DNA of 64,000 bases from the NCBI RefSeq assembly GCF_014635845.1, contig NZ_BMDP01000004.1, positions 1 through 64,000 of the forward strand, given 5' to 3'. The notes beneath the pieces are model-generated. The model did not search any database, was not told where the DNA came from, and was given only the letters and a program-made list of their open reading frames with translations. Of the stretch, positions 8,633 to 18,266 are shown in pieces. A program made the position numbers and the translations under genes. Every line of letters begins with the position of its first letter. Positions within the stretch are counted from its first letter, which is position 1. Source of the stretch: Oxalicibacterium solurbis (GTDB taxonomy: Bacteria; Pseudomonadota; Gammaproteobacteria; Burkholderiales; Burkholderiaceae_D).

Positions 8633-10540
8633 ATGCGCCGTTCCCCTCATTCGCAGGAGCCTGCACCGCAGTCGACGCGCACGCGCAGCGATTGGGCTGT
8701 GCTGCGCACGCTGATTCCTTATCTGTGGACGTATAAATGGCGCGTATCGCTGGCGCTGCTGTTCCTGATTGCGGCCAAGCTGGCCAATGTCGGTGTGCCG
8801 CTGGTGTTGAAGCAGCTTATCGACAGCCTGACGATCCATTCCGGCGATCCGCATGCGCTGTTGGTACTGCCGCTGGGCATACTGGTCGCTTACGGCGCAT
8901 TGCGGCTGTCGACGACGCTATTCACCGAATTGCGCGAATACCTGTTTGCACGCGTCACGCAGCGTGCGGTGCGCACGATCGCATTGCGCGTGTTCCGGCA
9001 TCTGCACGAACTGTCGCTACGCTTCCATCTGAACCGACAGACCGGCGGCATGACGCGCGACATCGAACGCGGCACGCGCGGCGTGTCGTCGCTGGTGTCG
9101 TATACCTTGTTCAGCATCCTGCCGACGCTGGTGGAAATTACGCTGGTGATCGTCTACATGCTGCTGCACTACGACATCTGGTTTGCCGCCATCACGGCAG
9201 GCGCACTGGCCAGTTACATCGTCTTCACGATCACGGTGACGGAGTGGCGCACGCATTTCCGCCGCACCATGAACGATCTGGATTCGAAAGCGAGCACAAA
9301 GGCGATCGATTCGCTGCTCAATTACGAAACCGTCAAATATTTCGGCAACGAAGGATACGAAGCCAGACGCTACGACGAAGGGCTGCAGCGTTACGAGGCG
9401 GCTGCGGTCAAATCGCAGACTTCACTGTCGGCGCTGAATACGGGCCAGTCGGCGATCATCGCTGTTGCCGTCACGCTGATCCTGTGGCGTGCCACGCAGG
9501 GCGTGATCAACGGCACGATGTCGCTCGGCGATCTGGTGCTGGTCAATGCCTTCATGATCCAGTTGTACATTCCGCTGAATTTTCTCGGTGTCATCTATCG
9601 CGAGATCAAGCAAAGCCTGGCCGATATGGAGCGACTGTTTTCTTTGCTGGATGAAAACAGGGAAGTTGCCGACAAGCCGCTTGCGCAATCGTTGATGACG
9701 CAAGGTGCCGAAGTCAGGTTTTCGCATGTGAATTTCAGCTACGAATCCAACCGAAAAATTCTGTTCGACGTCGATTTCACGATTGCTGCCGGCACCACGA
9801 CAGCGGTCGTCGGCCACAGCGGCTCGGGCAAGTCCACACTGTCGCGGCTGCTGTTTCGTTTTTACGATGTCGATGGCGGTGCGATCCTGATAGACGGCCA
9901 GAATGTCTGCGACGTGACGCAGGCATCGCTGCGCCAGGCAATCGGCATCGTGCCGCAGGATACGGTCTTATTTAACGACACGATCGCATACAACATCGGC
10001 TACGGCCGCCCGGGAGCCAGCCATGACGAAATCGTCGCTGTCGCCAAGGCTGCCTATATCCATGATTTCATCGCCTCCTTGCCGGATGGTTATGCGACGA
10101 TGGTCGGCGAGCGCGGCCTGAAGCTGTCCGGTGGCGAGAAGCAGCGTGTGGCAATCGCCCGCACGCTGCTGAAGCGGCCGGCCATCCTGATCTTCGACGA
10201 AGCGACGTCTGCACTGGATACGCGTGCAGAGCAGGCGATCCAGGCGCAATTGAAGGAAATCGCGCGCAGCCGGACGACGCTACTCATCGCGCATCGGTTG
10301 TCCACCGTCATCGACGCCGAGCAGATCCTGGTGCTGGATCATGGCCGCATCGTCGAGCGTGGCACGCATATGCAGCTTCTGGCAGCCGAGGGGCTCTACG
10401 CGCAAATGTGGATGCGCCAGCAGGTCGGGCCGACGGAACCGGATGCATCGCCAGTTACAGAAAGCATGACGCACGAAGACGCGCAGGAAGCATCGGCGCC
10501 ACCCAGAGAGGCTGCGACCGCAGCGCGCGGATTAGAATAG
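8633..10540 (+). CDS. ATM1/HMT-type ABC exporter, permease and ATPase fused
   Basis: A 635-residue half-transporter working as a homodimer in the inner membrane. An N-terminal six-helix domain (about residues 30-320) includes LNYETVKYFGNEGYEARRYDE, the signature region of the ATM1/HMT1 subfamily, whose members export glutathione-linked or metal-linked compounds. The ATPase domain has Walker A GHSGSGKST (about 394), signature LSGGEKQR (about 498), Walker B ILIFDEATSALD (about 518) and an H-loop AHRLSTV. The last 40 residues are a low-complexity acidic tail. No clear ribosome-binding site precedes the ATG. It lies just upstream of the amino-acid importer genes on the same strand, without evident functional tie. 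Confidence 0.9.
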   Translation: MRRSPHSQEPAPQSTRTRSDWAVLRTLIPYLWTYKWRVSLALLFLIAAKLANVGVPLVLKQLIDSLTIHSGDPHALLVLPLGILVAYGALRLSTTLFTELREYLFARVTQRAVRTIALRVFRHLHELSLRFHLNRQTGGMTRDIERGTRGVSSLVSYTLFSILPTLVEITLVIVYMLLHYDIWFAAITAGALASYIVFTITVTEWRTHFRRTMNDLDSKASTKAIDSLLNYETVKYFGNEGYEARRYDEGLQRYEAAAVKSQTSLSALNTGQSAIIAVAVTLILWRATQGVINGTMSLGDLVLVNAFMIQLYIPLNFLGVIYREIKQSLADMERLFSLLDENREVADKPLAQSLMTQGAEVRFSHVNFSYESNRKILFDVDFTIAAGTTTAVVGHSGSGKSTLSRLLFRFYDVDGGAILIDGQNVCDVTQASLRQAIGIVPQDTVLFNDTIAYNIGYGRPGASHDEIVAVAKAAYIHDFIASLPDGYATMVGERGLKLSGGEKQRVAIARTLLKRPAILIFDEATSALDTRAEQAIQAQLKEIARSRTTLLIAHRLSTVIDAEQILVLDHGRIVERGTHMQLLAAEGLYAQMWMRQQVGPTEPDASPVTESMTHEDAQEASAPPREAATAARGLE

Positions 10541-10575
10541 CCGCATTCATCGCTTTCCCATCTACCGGAGGCTGC

Positions 10576-11475
10576 ATGCAGACGAACAGACTGGTCGCCT
10601 TGTTGATTGCTGCTGTGATGGCATGGAGCGCATGGCCTGCGCAGGCCGAAGAGCTGACCGGCACGTTGAAGAAAATCAAAGCGCTCGGTGCGATCACGAT
10701 CGGTTATCGCGAATCGTCGATTCCGTTTTCCTATCTGGACAACCGTGCGCAGCCGATCGGCTATGCAATCGACCTGTGCATGAAGATCGTTGATGCGGTG
10801 AAGCTGCAGCTGGACATGCCGGATCTGGAAGTGCGCGCGCAACCGGTCACTTCCAGCAATCGTATTCCATTGCTGAAGAACGGTACCATCGATCTCGAAT
10901 GTGGTTCGACGACCAATTCAGTGGTGCGACAGCAGCAGGTGGCATTCGGCCCCACCTATTTTCTGATCAACGTGACTGCTGTCGTAAAGAAGTCCTCCGG
11001 CATCGAGACGATTGCGCAGCTGGATGGCAAGACGGTTTCCACGACATCCGGCACGACATCGGTGCCATTGTTGCGCAGCTACCAGCGTGGCCGCGAGGTA
11101 CGCGTCAAGGAAATCTACGGCAAGGACCATGCGGAGGCCTTCCTGCTGATGGCGGAGGATCGTGCCGTGGCCTTTGTGATGGACGATATTCTGCTGGCAG
11201 GGCAGATCGCCAATGCGAAGAAGCCGGATCTCTATAAAATTCTTCCCGAATCGCTGCGTCGGGAACCGTACAGCATGATGCTGCGCCGCGACGATCCGCA
11301 GTTCAAGGCGCTGGTCGACAAGGCGGTCGGAGATGTCATGCGTTCCGGCGAGATCGTCGGCATCTACGAAAAATGGTTCACGCAGGCGATCCCGCCGCGC
11401 AACCGCAACCTGCATTTCCCGTTATCGGATGCATTGCGCGAGGCATTCCGCCATCCGAACGACAAGGGCATCTGA
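10576..11475 (+). CDS. gltI: Glutamate/aspartate-type ABC transporter, periplasmic binding protein
   Basis: Periplasmic solute-binding protein of the family 3 type, delivering an acidic amino acid to the GltJKL complex. It has 299 residues with signal peptide MQTNRLVALLIAAVMAWSAW ending at AQA, then LKKIKALGAITIGYRESSIPFSYLD, the usual first strand of GltI. ATG 10576 follows GGAGG by four bases; the long in-frame extension upstream overlaps the ABC exporter and would bury the signal peptide, so it was rejected. It is first of four genes whose order (binding protein, two permeases, ATPase) matches E. coli gltIJKL. Substrate specificity is inferred from that resemblance. Confidence 0.92.
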   Translation: MQTNRLVALLIAAVMAWSAWPAQAEELTGTLKKIKALGAITIGYRESSIPFSYLDNRAQPIGYAIDLCMKIVDAVKLQLDMPDLEVRAQPVTSSNRIPLLKNGTIDLECGSTTNSVVRQQQVAFGPTYFLINVTAVVKKSSGIETIAQLDGKTVSTTSGTTSVPLLRSYQRGREVRVKEIYGKDHAEAFLLMAEDRAVAFVMDDILLAGQIANAKKPDLYKILPESLRREPYSMMLRRDDPQFKALVDKAVGDVMRSGEIVGIYEKWFTQAIPPRNRNLHFPLSDALREAFRHPNDKGI

Positions 11476-11507
11476 GCGGCACGGAATACGTCAATCGAAA
11501 GGACGGC

Positions 11508-12245
11508 ATGGACCTGCATATCTTTCTTGAACCGATGTCGGAAGGCGATCCGAGTTGGGGCGCGATGTTGCTGTCCGGCTTCGGCTGGACGCTGGCGGTG
11601 GCTGCGCTGGCGTGGATCATGGCTTTCGTGCTCGGCTCATTGGTCGGCATTGCACGCACGACGAACAGGCGCTGGATGGTCATGCTCGGCGGCGCGTATG
11701 TCGAACTGTTTCGCAACATTCCGCTACTGGTGCAATTCTTTGTCTGGTTCTATGTCGTGCCTGGCATGATCCCGATCGTGAAAACAGTGGTGATTGAGTT
11801 GGACCCGATCACACAGCAGTTTGTGACGGCGGTGATTTGCCTGGGTTTCTTCACCTCGGCGCGTATTGCAGAGCAGGTGCGGTCCGGCATCCAGTCGCTG
11901 CCGCGCGGACAGCGCAATGCAGGTTATGCGCTGGGGATGACGCAATGGCAGACCTATCGCTATGTGCTGTTGCCGATGGCGTATCGCATCATCATGCCGC
12001 CGCTGACGTCGGAATTGATGAACCTGATCAAGAACACGGCAGTCGCCTATTCGATCGGCCTGGTCGAACTGTTCTTCCGTACGCGCGAAATGGGCGAGAT
12101 GACATTCCGCTATTTCGAAGCATTCGCGGCGGCGACCTTGCTCTATCTGCTGGCTGCGCTGGCGGCCAACAGGATGATGGTGTTGATCGAGAAGCGGCTG
12201 ACAATTCCGGGACGTGATAGTGATCCGCGAGGTCGCCATGTCTGA
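11508..12245 (+). CDS. gltJ: Glutamate/aspartate-type ABC transporter permease 1
   Basis: Inner-membrane permease of 245 residues with about five membrane segments, forming the channel with GltK. Contains the HisM/GltJ-type EAA loop around GQRNAGYALGMTQWQTYRYVLLP, which docks on the ATPase. ATG 11508 is preceded by AAAGGA at a good distance; longer in-frame starts fall inside gltI. Its last eight bases (12238-12245) overlap the start of gltK, implying translational coupling. Confidence 0.92.
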   Translation: MDLHIFLEPMSEGDPSWGAMLLSGFGWTLAVAALAWIMAFVLGSLVGIARTTNRRWMVMLGGAYVELFRNIPLLVQFFVWFYVVPGMIPIVKTVVIELDPITQQFVTAVICLGFFTSARIAEQVRSGIQSLPRGQRNAGYALGMTQWQTYRYVLLPMAYRIIMPPLTSELMNLIKNTAVAYSIGLVELFFRTREMGEMTFRYFEAFAAATLLYLLAALAANRMMVLIEKRLTIPGRDSDPRGRHV

Positions 12246-12924
12246 TTTCGACTACGCCGTTATTCTCGACAGCTGGCCGTTGCTGCTGCTCGGCATCCGC
12301 TACACATTGCAGCTGACCGTCATCGCCACGATAGGCGGTATCGCGCTCGGTACGTTGCTCGCGGTTGCACGGCTGTCGCATAATCGCACGCTGTCCATGC
12401 TGGCAGCCGGTTACGTCAACACGATGCGCTCGCTGCCGTTGCTGCTCGTCATTTTCTGGTTCTACTTCATGATGCCGCTGGTGCTGCAGTCGATCACCGG
12501 TTCCGAATGGCCAGTGGCGATTGGTGCCGATCGTTCTGCCTACATCACCTTCATCCTGTTCGAGGCGGCCTATTTCTGCGAGATCATGCGCGCCGGCATT
12601 CAGAGCGTGCCGAAAGGGCAGTTCGATGCAGGGCATGCGATCGGTCTGACATCGTCGCAGACGATGCGGTTGATCGTGCTGCCGCAGGCATGGCGCAACA
12701 TGCTGCCGCTGCTGCTGACGCAGACCATCATCCTGTTCCAGGACGTTTCGCTGGTGTCGCTGCTGAACGTGACCGATTTTGTCGGCGCGGCAGTCAAGAT
12801 CGCACAGCGCGACAGCCGCGTGGTCGAGATGTATCTGTTCGTCGCCGTGGTGTATTTCCTGCTCAGTCTGGCGCTGTCGGCGGCAGTCAAACGTATTCAT
12901 AAACGCTACGCGATCGTTCGCTAA
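12238..12924 (+). CDS. gltK: Glutamate/aspartate-type ABC transporter permease 2
   Basis: Second permease of the importer, 228 residues with about five membrane helices. The N-terminal helix region reads LLLLGIRYTLQLTVIATIGG and the EAA loop lies around GQFDAGHAIGLTSSQTMRLIVLP. The start overlaps the gltJ stop by eight bases (ATGTCTGA), which is why ATG 12238 was preferred over the GTG at 12214. gltL starts 23 bases after its stop. Confidence 0.92.
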   Translation: MSDFDYAVILDSWPLLLLGIRYTLQLTVIATIGGIALGTLLAVARLSHNRTLSMLAAGYVNTMRSLPLLLVIFWFYFMMPLVLQSITGSEWPVAIGADRSAYITFILFEAAYFCEIMRAGIQSVPKGQFDAGHAIGLTSSQTMRLIVLPQAWRNMLPLLLTQTIILFQDVSLVSLLNVTDFVGAAVKIAQRDSRVVEMYLFVAVVYFLLSLALSAAVKRIHKRYAIVR

Positions 12925-12947
12925 CGGTTCTTCGGAAGGAAGTCTTC

Positions 12948-13673
12948 ATGATAGAAATGGAAAACGTCAGCAAATGGTATGGCAGCTTCCAGGTGCTGAC
13001 CGATTGTTCGACGCAAGTGAGCAAGGGCGATGTAGTCGTCGTCTGCGGGCCTTCCGGATCAGGAAAGTCGACGCTGATCAAAACGGTTAACGGGCTCGAA
13101 CCGTTCCAGCAGGGCCGCATCGTCGTCGATGGCATTTTGGTCGGAGACCGGAAAACCGATCTGTCGAAACTGCGCGCGCGCATCGGCATGGTGTTTCAGA
13201 ACTTCGAGTTGTTTCCGCATTTGTCGATTCGCGATAACCTGACGCTGGGCCAGATCAAGGTGCTGGGTCGCGGCAAGGAAGAGGCGATGGAGCATGGATT
13301 GAAATATCTGGATCGCGTCGGCCTGCTGGCGCACAAGGACAAGTTCCCCGGCCAGCTTTCCGGCGGCCAGCAGCAACGTGTGGCGATTGCCCGCGCATTG
13401 GCCATGGATCCGATTGCGATGCTGTTTGATGAACCGACATCGGCGCTCGATCCCGAAATGATCAACGAAGTGCTGGATGTGATGAGCGGGCTGGCGAACG
13501 ACGGCATGACGATGATGGTGGTCACGCATGAAATGGGGTTTGCGCGCAAGGTTGCCAATCGCGTGATCTTCATGGATGGCGGCGGCATCGTCGAAGATTG
13601 TGCAAAGGATGCGTTCTTCGACCGCCCGCAATCGGAGCGGGCACGGGATTTCCTGGCGAAGATCATTCACTAG
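12948..13673 (+). CDS. gltL: Glutamate/aspartate-type ABC transporter ATPase
   Basis: Cytoplasmic ATPase powering the GltIJK importer. It has 241 residues with Walker [10 protein letters not shown] at 34-42, Q-loop [12 protein letters not shown], signature LSGGQQQR near 138, Walker [14 protein letters not shown] and H-loop [10 protein letters not shown]. This is the polar amino-acid importer subfamily. GGAAGGA precedes the ATG. It closes the four-gene operon; no terminator is evident before pyrC, 84 bases downstream. Confidence 0.93.
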   Translation: MIEMENVSKWYGSFQVLTDCSTQVSKGDVVVVCGPSGSGKSTLIKTVNGLEPFQQGRIVVDGILVGDRKTDLSKLRARIGMVFQNFELFPHLSIRDNLTLGQIKVLGRGKEEAMEHGLKYLDRVGLLAHKDKFPGQLSGGQQQRVAIARALAMDPIAMLFDEPTSALDPEMINEVLDVMSGLANDGMTMMVVTHEMGFARKVANRVIFMDGGGIVEDCAKDAFFDRPQSERARDFLAKIIH

Positions 13674-13757
13674 CCTTGTGCGGAAGAGTGAAAGGACAGA
13701 AGGGAGAAGGCGGGGGCGAACGGGTAAAATAACGGTTGTTGAAGAAAGAGTTCTCCC

Positions 13758-14816
13758 ATGACAACGCCATCCGCATCGACTACCCCTTCCAGCATTACGA
13801 TCACCCGCCCGGACGACTGGCATCTGCACCTGCGCGATGGCGCGACGATTGCCTCCGTCCTGCCCGATACGGCCCGCCAGTTCGCGCGCGCCATCGTGAT
13901 GCCCAACCTGAAGCCGCCGGTTACGACGACCGCGCTGGCTGCGGCCTACCGCGAGCGTATTCTGGCGGCCCTGCCTGCCGGCATGCAGTTCGAACCGCTG
14001 ATGACGCTTTATCTGACCGACAACACGCCGCCGGAAGAAATCCGCAAGGCGAAGGAAAGCGGCATCGTGCATGGCGTCAAGCTGTACCCGGCAGGCGCGA
14101 CGACGAATTCCGATGCCGGCGTGACCAGTCTGGCCAAATGCCGCAAGACGCTGGAAGCGATGCAGGAGGTCGGCATGCCGTTGCTGGTGCATGGTGAGGT
14201 GACGAGTGCGGACATCGACATCTTCGATCGCGAGGCCGTTTTCATCGATCGCGTGATGCAGCCGCTGCGCCGTGACATGCCGGAGCTGAAAGTCGTCTTC
14301 GAGCACATCACGACGAAAGATGCTGCGCAATACGTTGCTGAGGCTGATGGTCATGTCGGCGCCACGATCACCGCGCATCATCTGCTCTACAACCGCAATG
14401 AAATCTTCAAAAGCGGCATCCGGCCGCACTATTACTGCCTGCCGGTCCTGAAGCGCGAGCTGCATCGCCAGGCGCTGGTCGCCGCGGCGACGTCCGGCAG
14501 TCCGAAATTCTTCCTTGGTACCGATTCCGCACCGCATCCGAAAGGGATGAAAGAGCACGCCTGCGGCTGCGCCGGCTGCTACACGGCCTTGCATGCGATG
14601 GAGCTGTACACGGAAGCCTTCGACCGGGCCGGCGCGCTGGACAAGCTGGAGCAGTTCGCCAGCTTCAACGGCCCGGACTTCTACAATCTGCCGCGCAATA
14701 CCGGCACCGTCACGCTGCGTCGCGAGGAATGGACGATCCCGGCAGAATTGCCGCTGGCGAATGCGACCGTCGTGCCGCTGAACGGTGGCGAGACGATGGG
14801 CTGGAAGTTCGCCTGA
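13758..14816 (+). CDS. pyrC: Dihydroorotase
   Basis: Third step of pyrimidine synthesis, interconverting carbamoyl aspartate and dihydroorotate. A 352-residue class II dihydroorotase like E. coli PyrC. HLHLR at residues 22-26 gives two zinc ligands, [16 protein letters not shown] holds the carboxylated lysine near residue 107, LVHGEV and FEHITT supply further histidines, and LGTDSAPH the catalytic aspartate. [17 protein letters not shown] and NGPDFYNLP are typical of the C-terminal half. The ATG sits after a weak GAAAGAG site. The following DUF3025 gene begins 31 bases past the stop, so co-transcription is likely. Confidence 0.95.
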   Translation: MTTPSASTTPSSITITRPDDWHLHLRDGATIASVLPDTARQFARAIVMPNLKPPVTTTALAAAYRERILAALPAGMQFEPLMTLYLTDNTPPEEIRKAKESGIVHGVKLYPAGATTNSDAGVTSLAKCRKTLEAMQEVGMPLLVHGEVTSADIDIFDREAVFIDRVMQPLRRDMPELKVVFEHITTKDAAQYVAEADGHVGATITAHHLLYNRNEIFKSGIRPHYYCLPVLKRELHRQALVAAATSGSPKFFLGTDSAPHPKGMKEHACGCAGCYTALHAMELYTEAFDRAGALDKLEQFASFNGPDFYNLPRNTGTVTLRREEWTIPAELPLANATVVPLNGGETMGWKFA

Positions 14817-14847
14817 CCTCGCGGTCTTTCTTGCGGCCATTCTCGCC

Positions 14848-15684
14848 ATGTCTCTGGCGGCATCCTTTCTTTCCGCGATCGACTGGTCGCGCCCTTGGCT
14901 GGTGCATGTCCGTGCTTTGGGAGAGGAAATCGCCGCCGCTCCCGATTGGCGGCATGCACTGAACGAACGCGCGGCAGGGCAGGCGCTATGTAATTGCGCC
15001 GGTCGGCCGATACGCTTCGTGCCGCAATCCGCGTTGCCGGCAGGCGTCGCGTATGAAGCCTTTATCCATGAGACCGGAGGCGTACCGACGCGCGACAACC
15101 TGCACGATTTTTTCAATGCGCTGGTCTGGCTGACCTTTCCACGTATCAAGGTGCAATTGAATGCATTGCAGGCGGCGGAAATTGCAAAGGCCGGGAGCTT
15201 GCGCGCCGACACGTCGGTGGCGGCTGCTTTAGGTACTTCGGCCTTGCGCGGGAAACTGCGCGACGCCGCAACCATCTTCGACGAGAATGCGGCGCTGCTC
15301 ATCACCACCGACAGCCATCTTGTCGCCGCATTAAGGGTGCATGCCTGGCAAGAGGCATTCATCGAACGGCGCGAGGTATTCATGCGCCATGGGCAGGTAT
15401 TGTTGTTCGGGCATGCCTTGATGGAAAAGCTGGTGCAGCCTTATAAGGCCATTACTGCGCATACGTGGGTTGTTGAGCTGGATGCCGCCGATTTGGGATT
15501 GTCGACTCCGCAGCAATGCCGTCTGGTGGATGAGGCGGTAGAAGCGCAGTTGCAACGGCAAGGAGGCCTGACGACAGCCGATTTTTTTCCGCTCCCGGTA
15601 CTGGGTGTGCCGGGATGGTGGAAGCCGCAGGACCAGGCGTTCTATGCTGATACGCAGGTATTCCGTCCGTTAAGGAGACGGTGA
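14848..15684 (+). CDS. DUF3025 family protein
   Basis: A protein of unknown function matching, as I recall it, the proteobacterial DUF3025 family. Conserved blocks are AIDWSRPWL at the N-terminus, GRPIRFVPQSALPAGVAYEAFI, and TRDNLHDFFNALVWLTFPRIK. The last block carries an HDFFNALVWL motif I associate with this family. With ATG 14848 it has 278 residues. An in-frame GTG at 14785 would add 21 residues and overlap pyrC; neither start has a strong ribosome-binding site. No signal peptide is obvious. It trails pyrC, and a bidirectional terminator follows at 15742-15768. No function can be assigned. Confidence 0.8.
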   Translation: MSLAASFLSAIDWSRPWLVHVRALGEEIAAAPDWRHALNERAAGQALCNCAGRPIRFVPQSALPAGVAYEAFIHETGGVPTRDNLHDFFNALVWLTFPRIKVQLNALQAAEIAKAGSLRADTSVAAALGTSALRGKLRDAATIFDENAALLITTDSHLVAALRVHAWQEAFIERREVFMRHGQVLLFGHALMEKLVQPYKAITAHTWVVELDAADLGLSTPQQCRLVDEAVEAQLQRQGGLTTADFFPLPVLGVPGWWKPQDQAFYADTQVFRPLRRR

Positions 15685-15741
15685 CCGGTGGATGGGCTGG
15701 ATAAGCGTGCGGTTAATGCATGACTGACTGGCAGGCAAAAG

Positions 15742-15768
15742 AAAAAGGCACCCGAAGGTGCCTTTTTT
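15742..15768. terminator. Bidirectional terminator between the DUF3025 gene and porin 1
   Basis: AAAAAGGCACC, loop CGAA, GGTGCCTTTTTT. A-run and T-run flank an 11-bp stem, so it can stop transcription from both sides; the two genes converge here. Confidence 0.88.
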
Positions 15769-15802
15769 AATTCAATCAAAGCAGGCCTAAGCCTGCAGAT
15801 GA

Positions 15803-16876
15803 TTAGAACTTGTGGTTGATACCGATGCCGAAGCCGCTGACGGTTTCGCCGCCAGATGCTGCTGCGTCGTCACCACCGCCCAGGCCCAGAGTCGAACCGT
15901 CGTCATTGCTGACGTTGACGTAGGTTGCGTACAGGGTTGTGCGCTTCGACATTGCATAGGTGTAGGACAGTGCCCAGACATCGCTGTCTGCGTCGTCGAT
16001 ATCTTTGTTGCTGTTGTTGATGTATTCAGCACGGATCTTGCTTGCGCCGAACGGAACGGACACGCCGATCAGGCCCGAACGAACTTTGACGTCTTCTGTA
16101 GCAACCAAGCCAGCGTCATATTTCTTTTCGCCATACAGGCCGTGCAGTTTGAATGCGCCGAAATCATAGGTTGCGCCCAACAGAGCAGTTTTGGTGTCGC
16201 CGGAAACGCCAGCAGGATCGACCAGATTGGTATCGGTAATCAAATCCGTTTCGTCTTGCTTCTGATAGGCAAACTGAACGTTCAGCGGACCATTGCCGTA
16301 GCCCAGACGTGCACCCCAGCCGCTGTTGGCGCTGTTGTCGTCGTTGGCTTCACCAAAGATGTAACCCAGCGAGCCGTTGAAGCCGCCGTAGTTTTGACTT
16401 TGCCATACAACCATGTTCGGTTGACGTTGTGGCAGGCCATCGTAACCACCGATGAAGTCATGTGCGTTGGCGATACCAGCAGCACCGAACGTATCGATCT
16501 TGCCCAGCATTTCTTTCATCTGGTTTTCTTGGCGACCCAGACGGACTTTGCCGAAGCCACCATTCAAGCCGACGAATGCCAGACGGCTGAAACCTGCGCC
16601 GCCATCGCCGCTATCGGTGCTGATACCGTTTTCCAGAACGAATTCTGCTTTCAGGCCGTTGCCCAGATCTTCAATACCTTTGAAGCCAATACGGCTGGCA
16701 GAGTTCATGCCGGATTCAAGGCCATTGCGGTTGATGCTTTGACCAGCAGCATCGTCACCTTGATCGATATTTGCAAAGCCGGTATCGACGACACCGTAGA
16801 TGGTCACGGACGATTGTGCCGAAGCAGCACCTGCGAACGCGCCCAGAACTGCGAGAGCCAAGAGAGATTTTTTCAT
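15803..16876 (-). CDS. Trimeric outer-membrane porin 1 (Burkholderia/Neisseria type)
   Basis: General diffusion porin of 357 residues in the outer membrane. Signal peptide MKKSLLALAVLGAFAGAASA is followed by mature QSSVTIYGVVDTGF. NSASRIGFKGIEDLGNGLKAEFVLENG is the first hairpin characteristic of this family, SYTYAMSKRTTLYATYVNV a late strand pair, and the chain ends NHKF with the terminal Phe needed for membrane insertion. GGAGTAACTA precedes the ATG. First of four consecutive porin genes; porins 1 and 3 are most alike. A two-unit PhoB-box-like repeat lies 130 bases upstream (17006-17027). Substrate preference is unknown. Confidence 0.93.
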   Translation of the reverse strand: MKKSLLALAVLGAFAGAASAQSSVTIYGVVDTGFANIDQGDDAAGQSINRNGLESGMNSASRIGFKGIEDLGNGLKAEFVLENGISTDSGDGGAGFSRLAFVGLNGGFGKVRLGRQENQMKEMLGKIDTFGAAGIANAHDFIGGYDGLPQRQPNMVVWQSQNYGGFNGSLGYIFGEANDDNSANSGWGARLGYGNGPLNVQFAYQKQDETDLITDTNLVDPAGVSGDTKTALLGATYDFGAFKLHGLYGEKKYDAGLVATEDVKVRSGLIGVSVPFGASKIRAEYINNSNKDIDDADSDVWALSYTYAMSKRTTLYATYVNVSNDDGSTLGLGGGDDAAASGGETVSGFGIGINHKF

Positions 16877-17005
16877 TAGTTACTCCAAGTATTGTTATCT
16901 AAGTAAGTACTGCTACCGGCCTACTACTCCGTACTGCCCTTTGGACAATGGAACTTATTTAAACAAAAAACATACTGGAGGTACAACCGCAACGCAGAAA
17001 AACCG

Positions 17006-17027
17006 TGGTTATGACGAATTTGTGACG
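17006..17027 (-). promoter_or_regulatory. Candidate Pho box (two 11-bp units) upstream of porin 1
   Basis: Read on the minus strand, CGTCACAAATT is followed directly by CGTCATAACCA, giving GTCA elements exactly 11 bases apart. The 18-base window agrees with the E. coli PhoB consensus (CTGTCAT, 4 A/T, CTGTCAT) at 13 of 18 positions by my count. It lies 130-151 bases before the porin start. Binding by PhoB or another OmpR-family regulator is inference. Confidence 0.45.
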
Positions 17028-17143
17028 TTTTTTTGCAACGGAGGAGTGCGTCTTGTTGTCGACGCGCACCATTTCGGTGAGGGAATTAAGTTTGTCTCAA
17101 TAAAACATTGTTAATTCGATATTCAAAGATAATTTTTTATAAA

Positions 17144-17171
17144 TAAAAGCACCCGAGGGTGCTTTTATTTT
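17144..17171 (-). terminator. Terminator of porin 2
   Basis: AAAAGCACCC and GGGTGCTTTT flank a three-base loop, with A/T runs on both sides. It lies about 30 bases past the porin 2 stop on the minus strand, upstream of the porin 1 promoter region. Confidence 0.85.
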
Positions 17172-17198
17172 TGGGCGTTGAAATGTGTGCGTTTGTAA

Positions 17199-18266
17199 TC
17201 AGAACTTGTGGTTGATGCCCAGATAAGCGCCGCTACCATTTTCCCCTGCCGTAAAGTTGGCGGCACTTGGGCCGGACACGCTCATGACGGAATTGTCGTC
17301 ATTGTCGGTGCGGACATAGGTGGCATAAAGCGTGGTTCGTTTCGATAATGAGTATGTATACGAGGCCACCCAGGCGTTGTTGTCAGCATCGTCTATGTCT
17401 TTGTTGTCGTTCTGGATGTAATCGGCGCGAATGGCGCTGGCGCCTAACGGGATGGTGATGCCAAGCATGGCCGTACGGATCTTGTCATTAAAGTTACCCG
17501 TTCCCAGGGCCGCAACGGTCGCCGGACCTTCAAGCTTGCGCTCGCCATAGAAACCGTGGAGCTTTAAGGCGGCAAAACTGTAAGTGGCACCGAGCAGAAT
17601 GTTTTTATCATCCAGATCGGCTCCTGTGCCGCTGAAGCCTAGTACGTTTGTTGTGCCGTTATAGTTCTGCTTTTGGTAAGCGAGCTGAATATTCAGCGGA
17701 CCGTTTTCATAGCTGAGTTGGGCTCCGATGCCCCGATTGGCACTATTGTCGTCCTCAACCTCGCCGAAGATATAGCCGAGCGAGCCGGAAAAGCCACCAT
17801 AGTTGTTGCTCAACCAGGTAAGCATGTTGGGTTGGCGCTGCGGAACGCCGCCGCCGGCATAGAAATTCCGTGCATTGCCCACGCCGGCTGCGCTGAACGG
17901 GTCGAGCTTGATGATCGCCTCGCTGATTTGGTTATCCTGCCGGCCCATGCGAATTTTGCCGAATGCGCCGTTCAAACCTATATAGGCATAACGGCTGAAA
18001 CCCGAACCGCCACTGCCGTCATCCGTGCTGATGCCATTCTCCAGTTTGAATTCGGTCTGCAGTCCTCCTCCCAAGTCCTCCAGCCCCTTGAAGCCGATGC
18101 GGCTGGCGCTGTTGTTGCCACTACTAAGTCCATTTGTACGATCGGTTCCGTTATCGATACTGGAAAATCCGGTGTCGACAATGCCGTAGACGGTGACCGA
18201 GGATTGGGCATGCGCCTGACATGTGATGGCTCCTAGAATGGCTAGCGCCATGATACTTTTCTTCAT
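17199..18266 (-). CDS. Trimeric outer-membrane porin 2
   Basis: A 355-residue porin paralogous to its neighbours. Signal peptide MKKSIMALAILGAITCQAHA precedes QSSVTVYGIVDTGF. The family hairpin NSASRIGFKGLEDLGGGLQ, the GKIRMGRQDNQISEA constriction-loop region and the ending NHKF are present. GGGAG lies before the ATG. The mature protein carries insertions that differ from porins 1 and 3 (for example near LGFSGTGADLDD and ALGTGNFND), as expected in surface loops. Its own terminator follows. No Pho-box-like repeat was found in its upstream gap (18267-18425), in contrast to porins 1 and 3. Confidence 0.93.
   Translation of the reverse strand: MKKSIMALAILGAITCQAHAQSSVTVYGIVDTGFSSIDNGTDRTNGLSSGNNSASRIGFKGLEDLGGGLQTEFKLENGISTDDGSGGSGFSRYAYIGLNGAFGKIRMGRQDNQISEAIIKLDPFSAAGVGNARNFYAGGGVPQRQPNMLTWLSNNYGGFSGSLGYIFGEVEDDNSANRGIGAQLSYENGPLNIQLAYQKQNYNGTTNVLGFSGTGADLDDKNILLGATYSFAALKLHGFYGERKLEGPATVAALGTGNFNDKIRTAMLGITIPLGASAIRADYIQNDNKDIDDADNNAWVASYTYSLSKRTTLYATYVRTDNDDNSVMSVSGPSAANFTAGENGSGAYLGINHKF

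Noticed and set aside
13059-15383. A 774-codon minus-strand open frame opposite gltL, pyrC and the DUF3025 gene
   Set aside because: It runs antisense through three well-supported genes, lacks any domain and is Arg/Gln/His-rich as expected of an antisense frame in this GC range.
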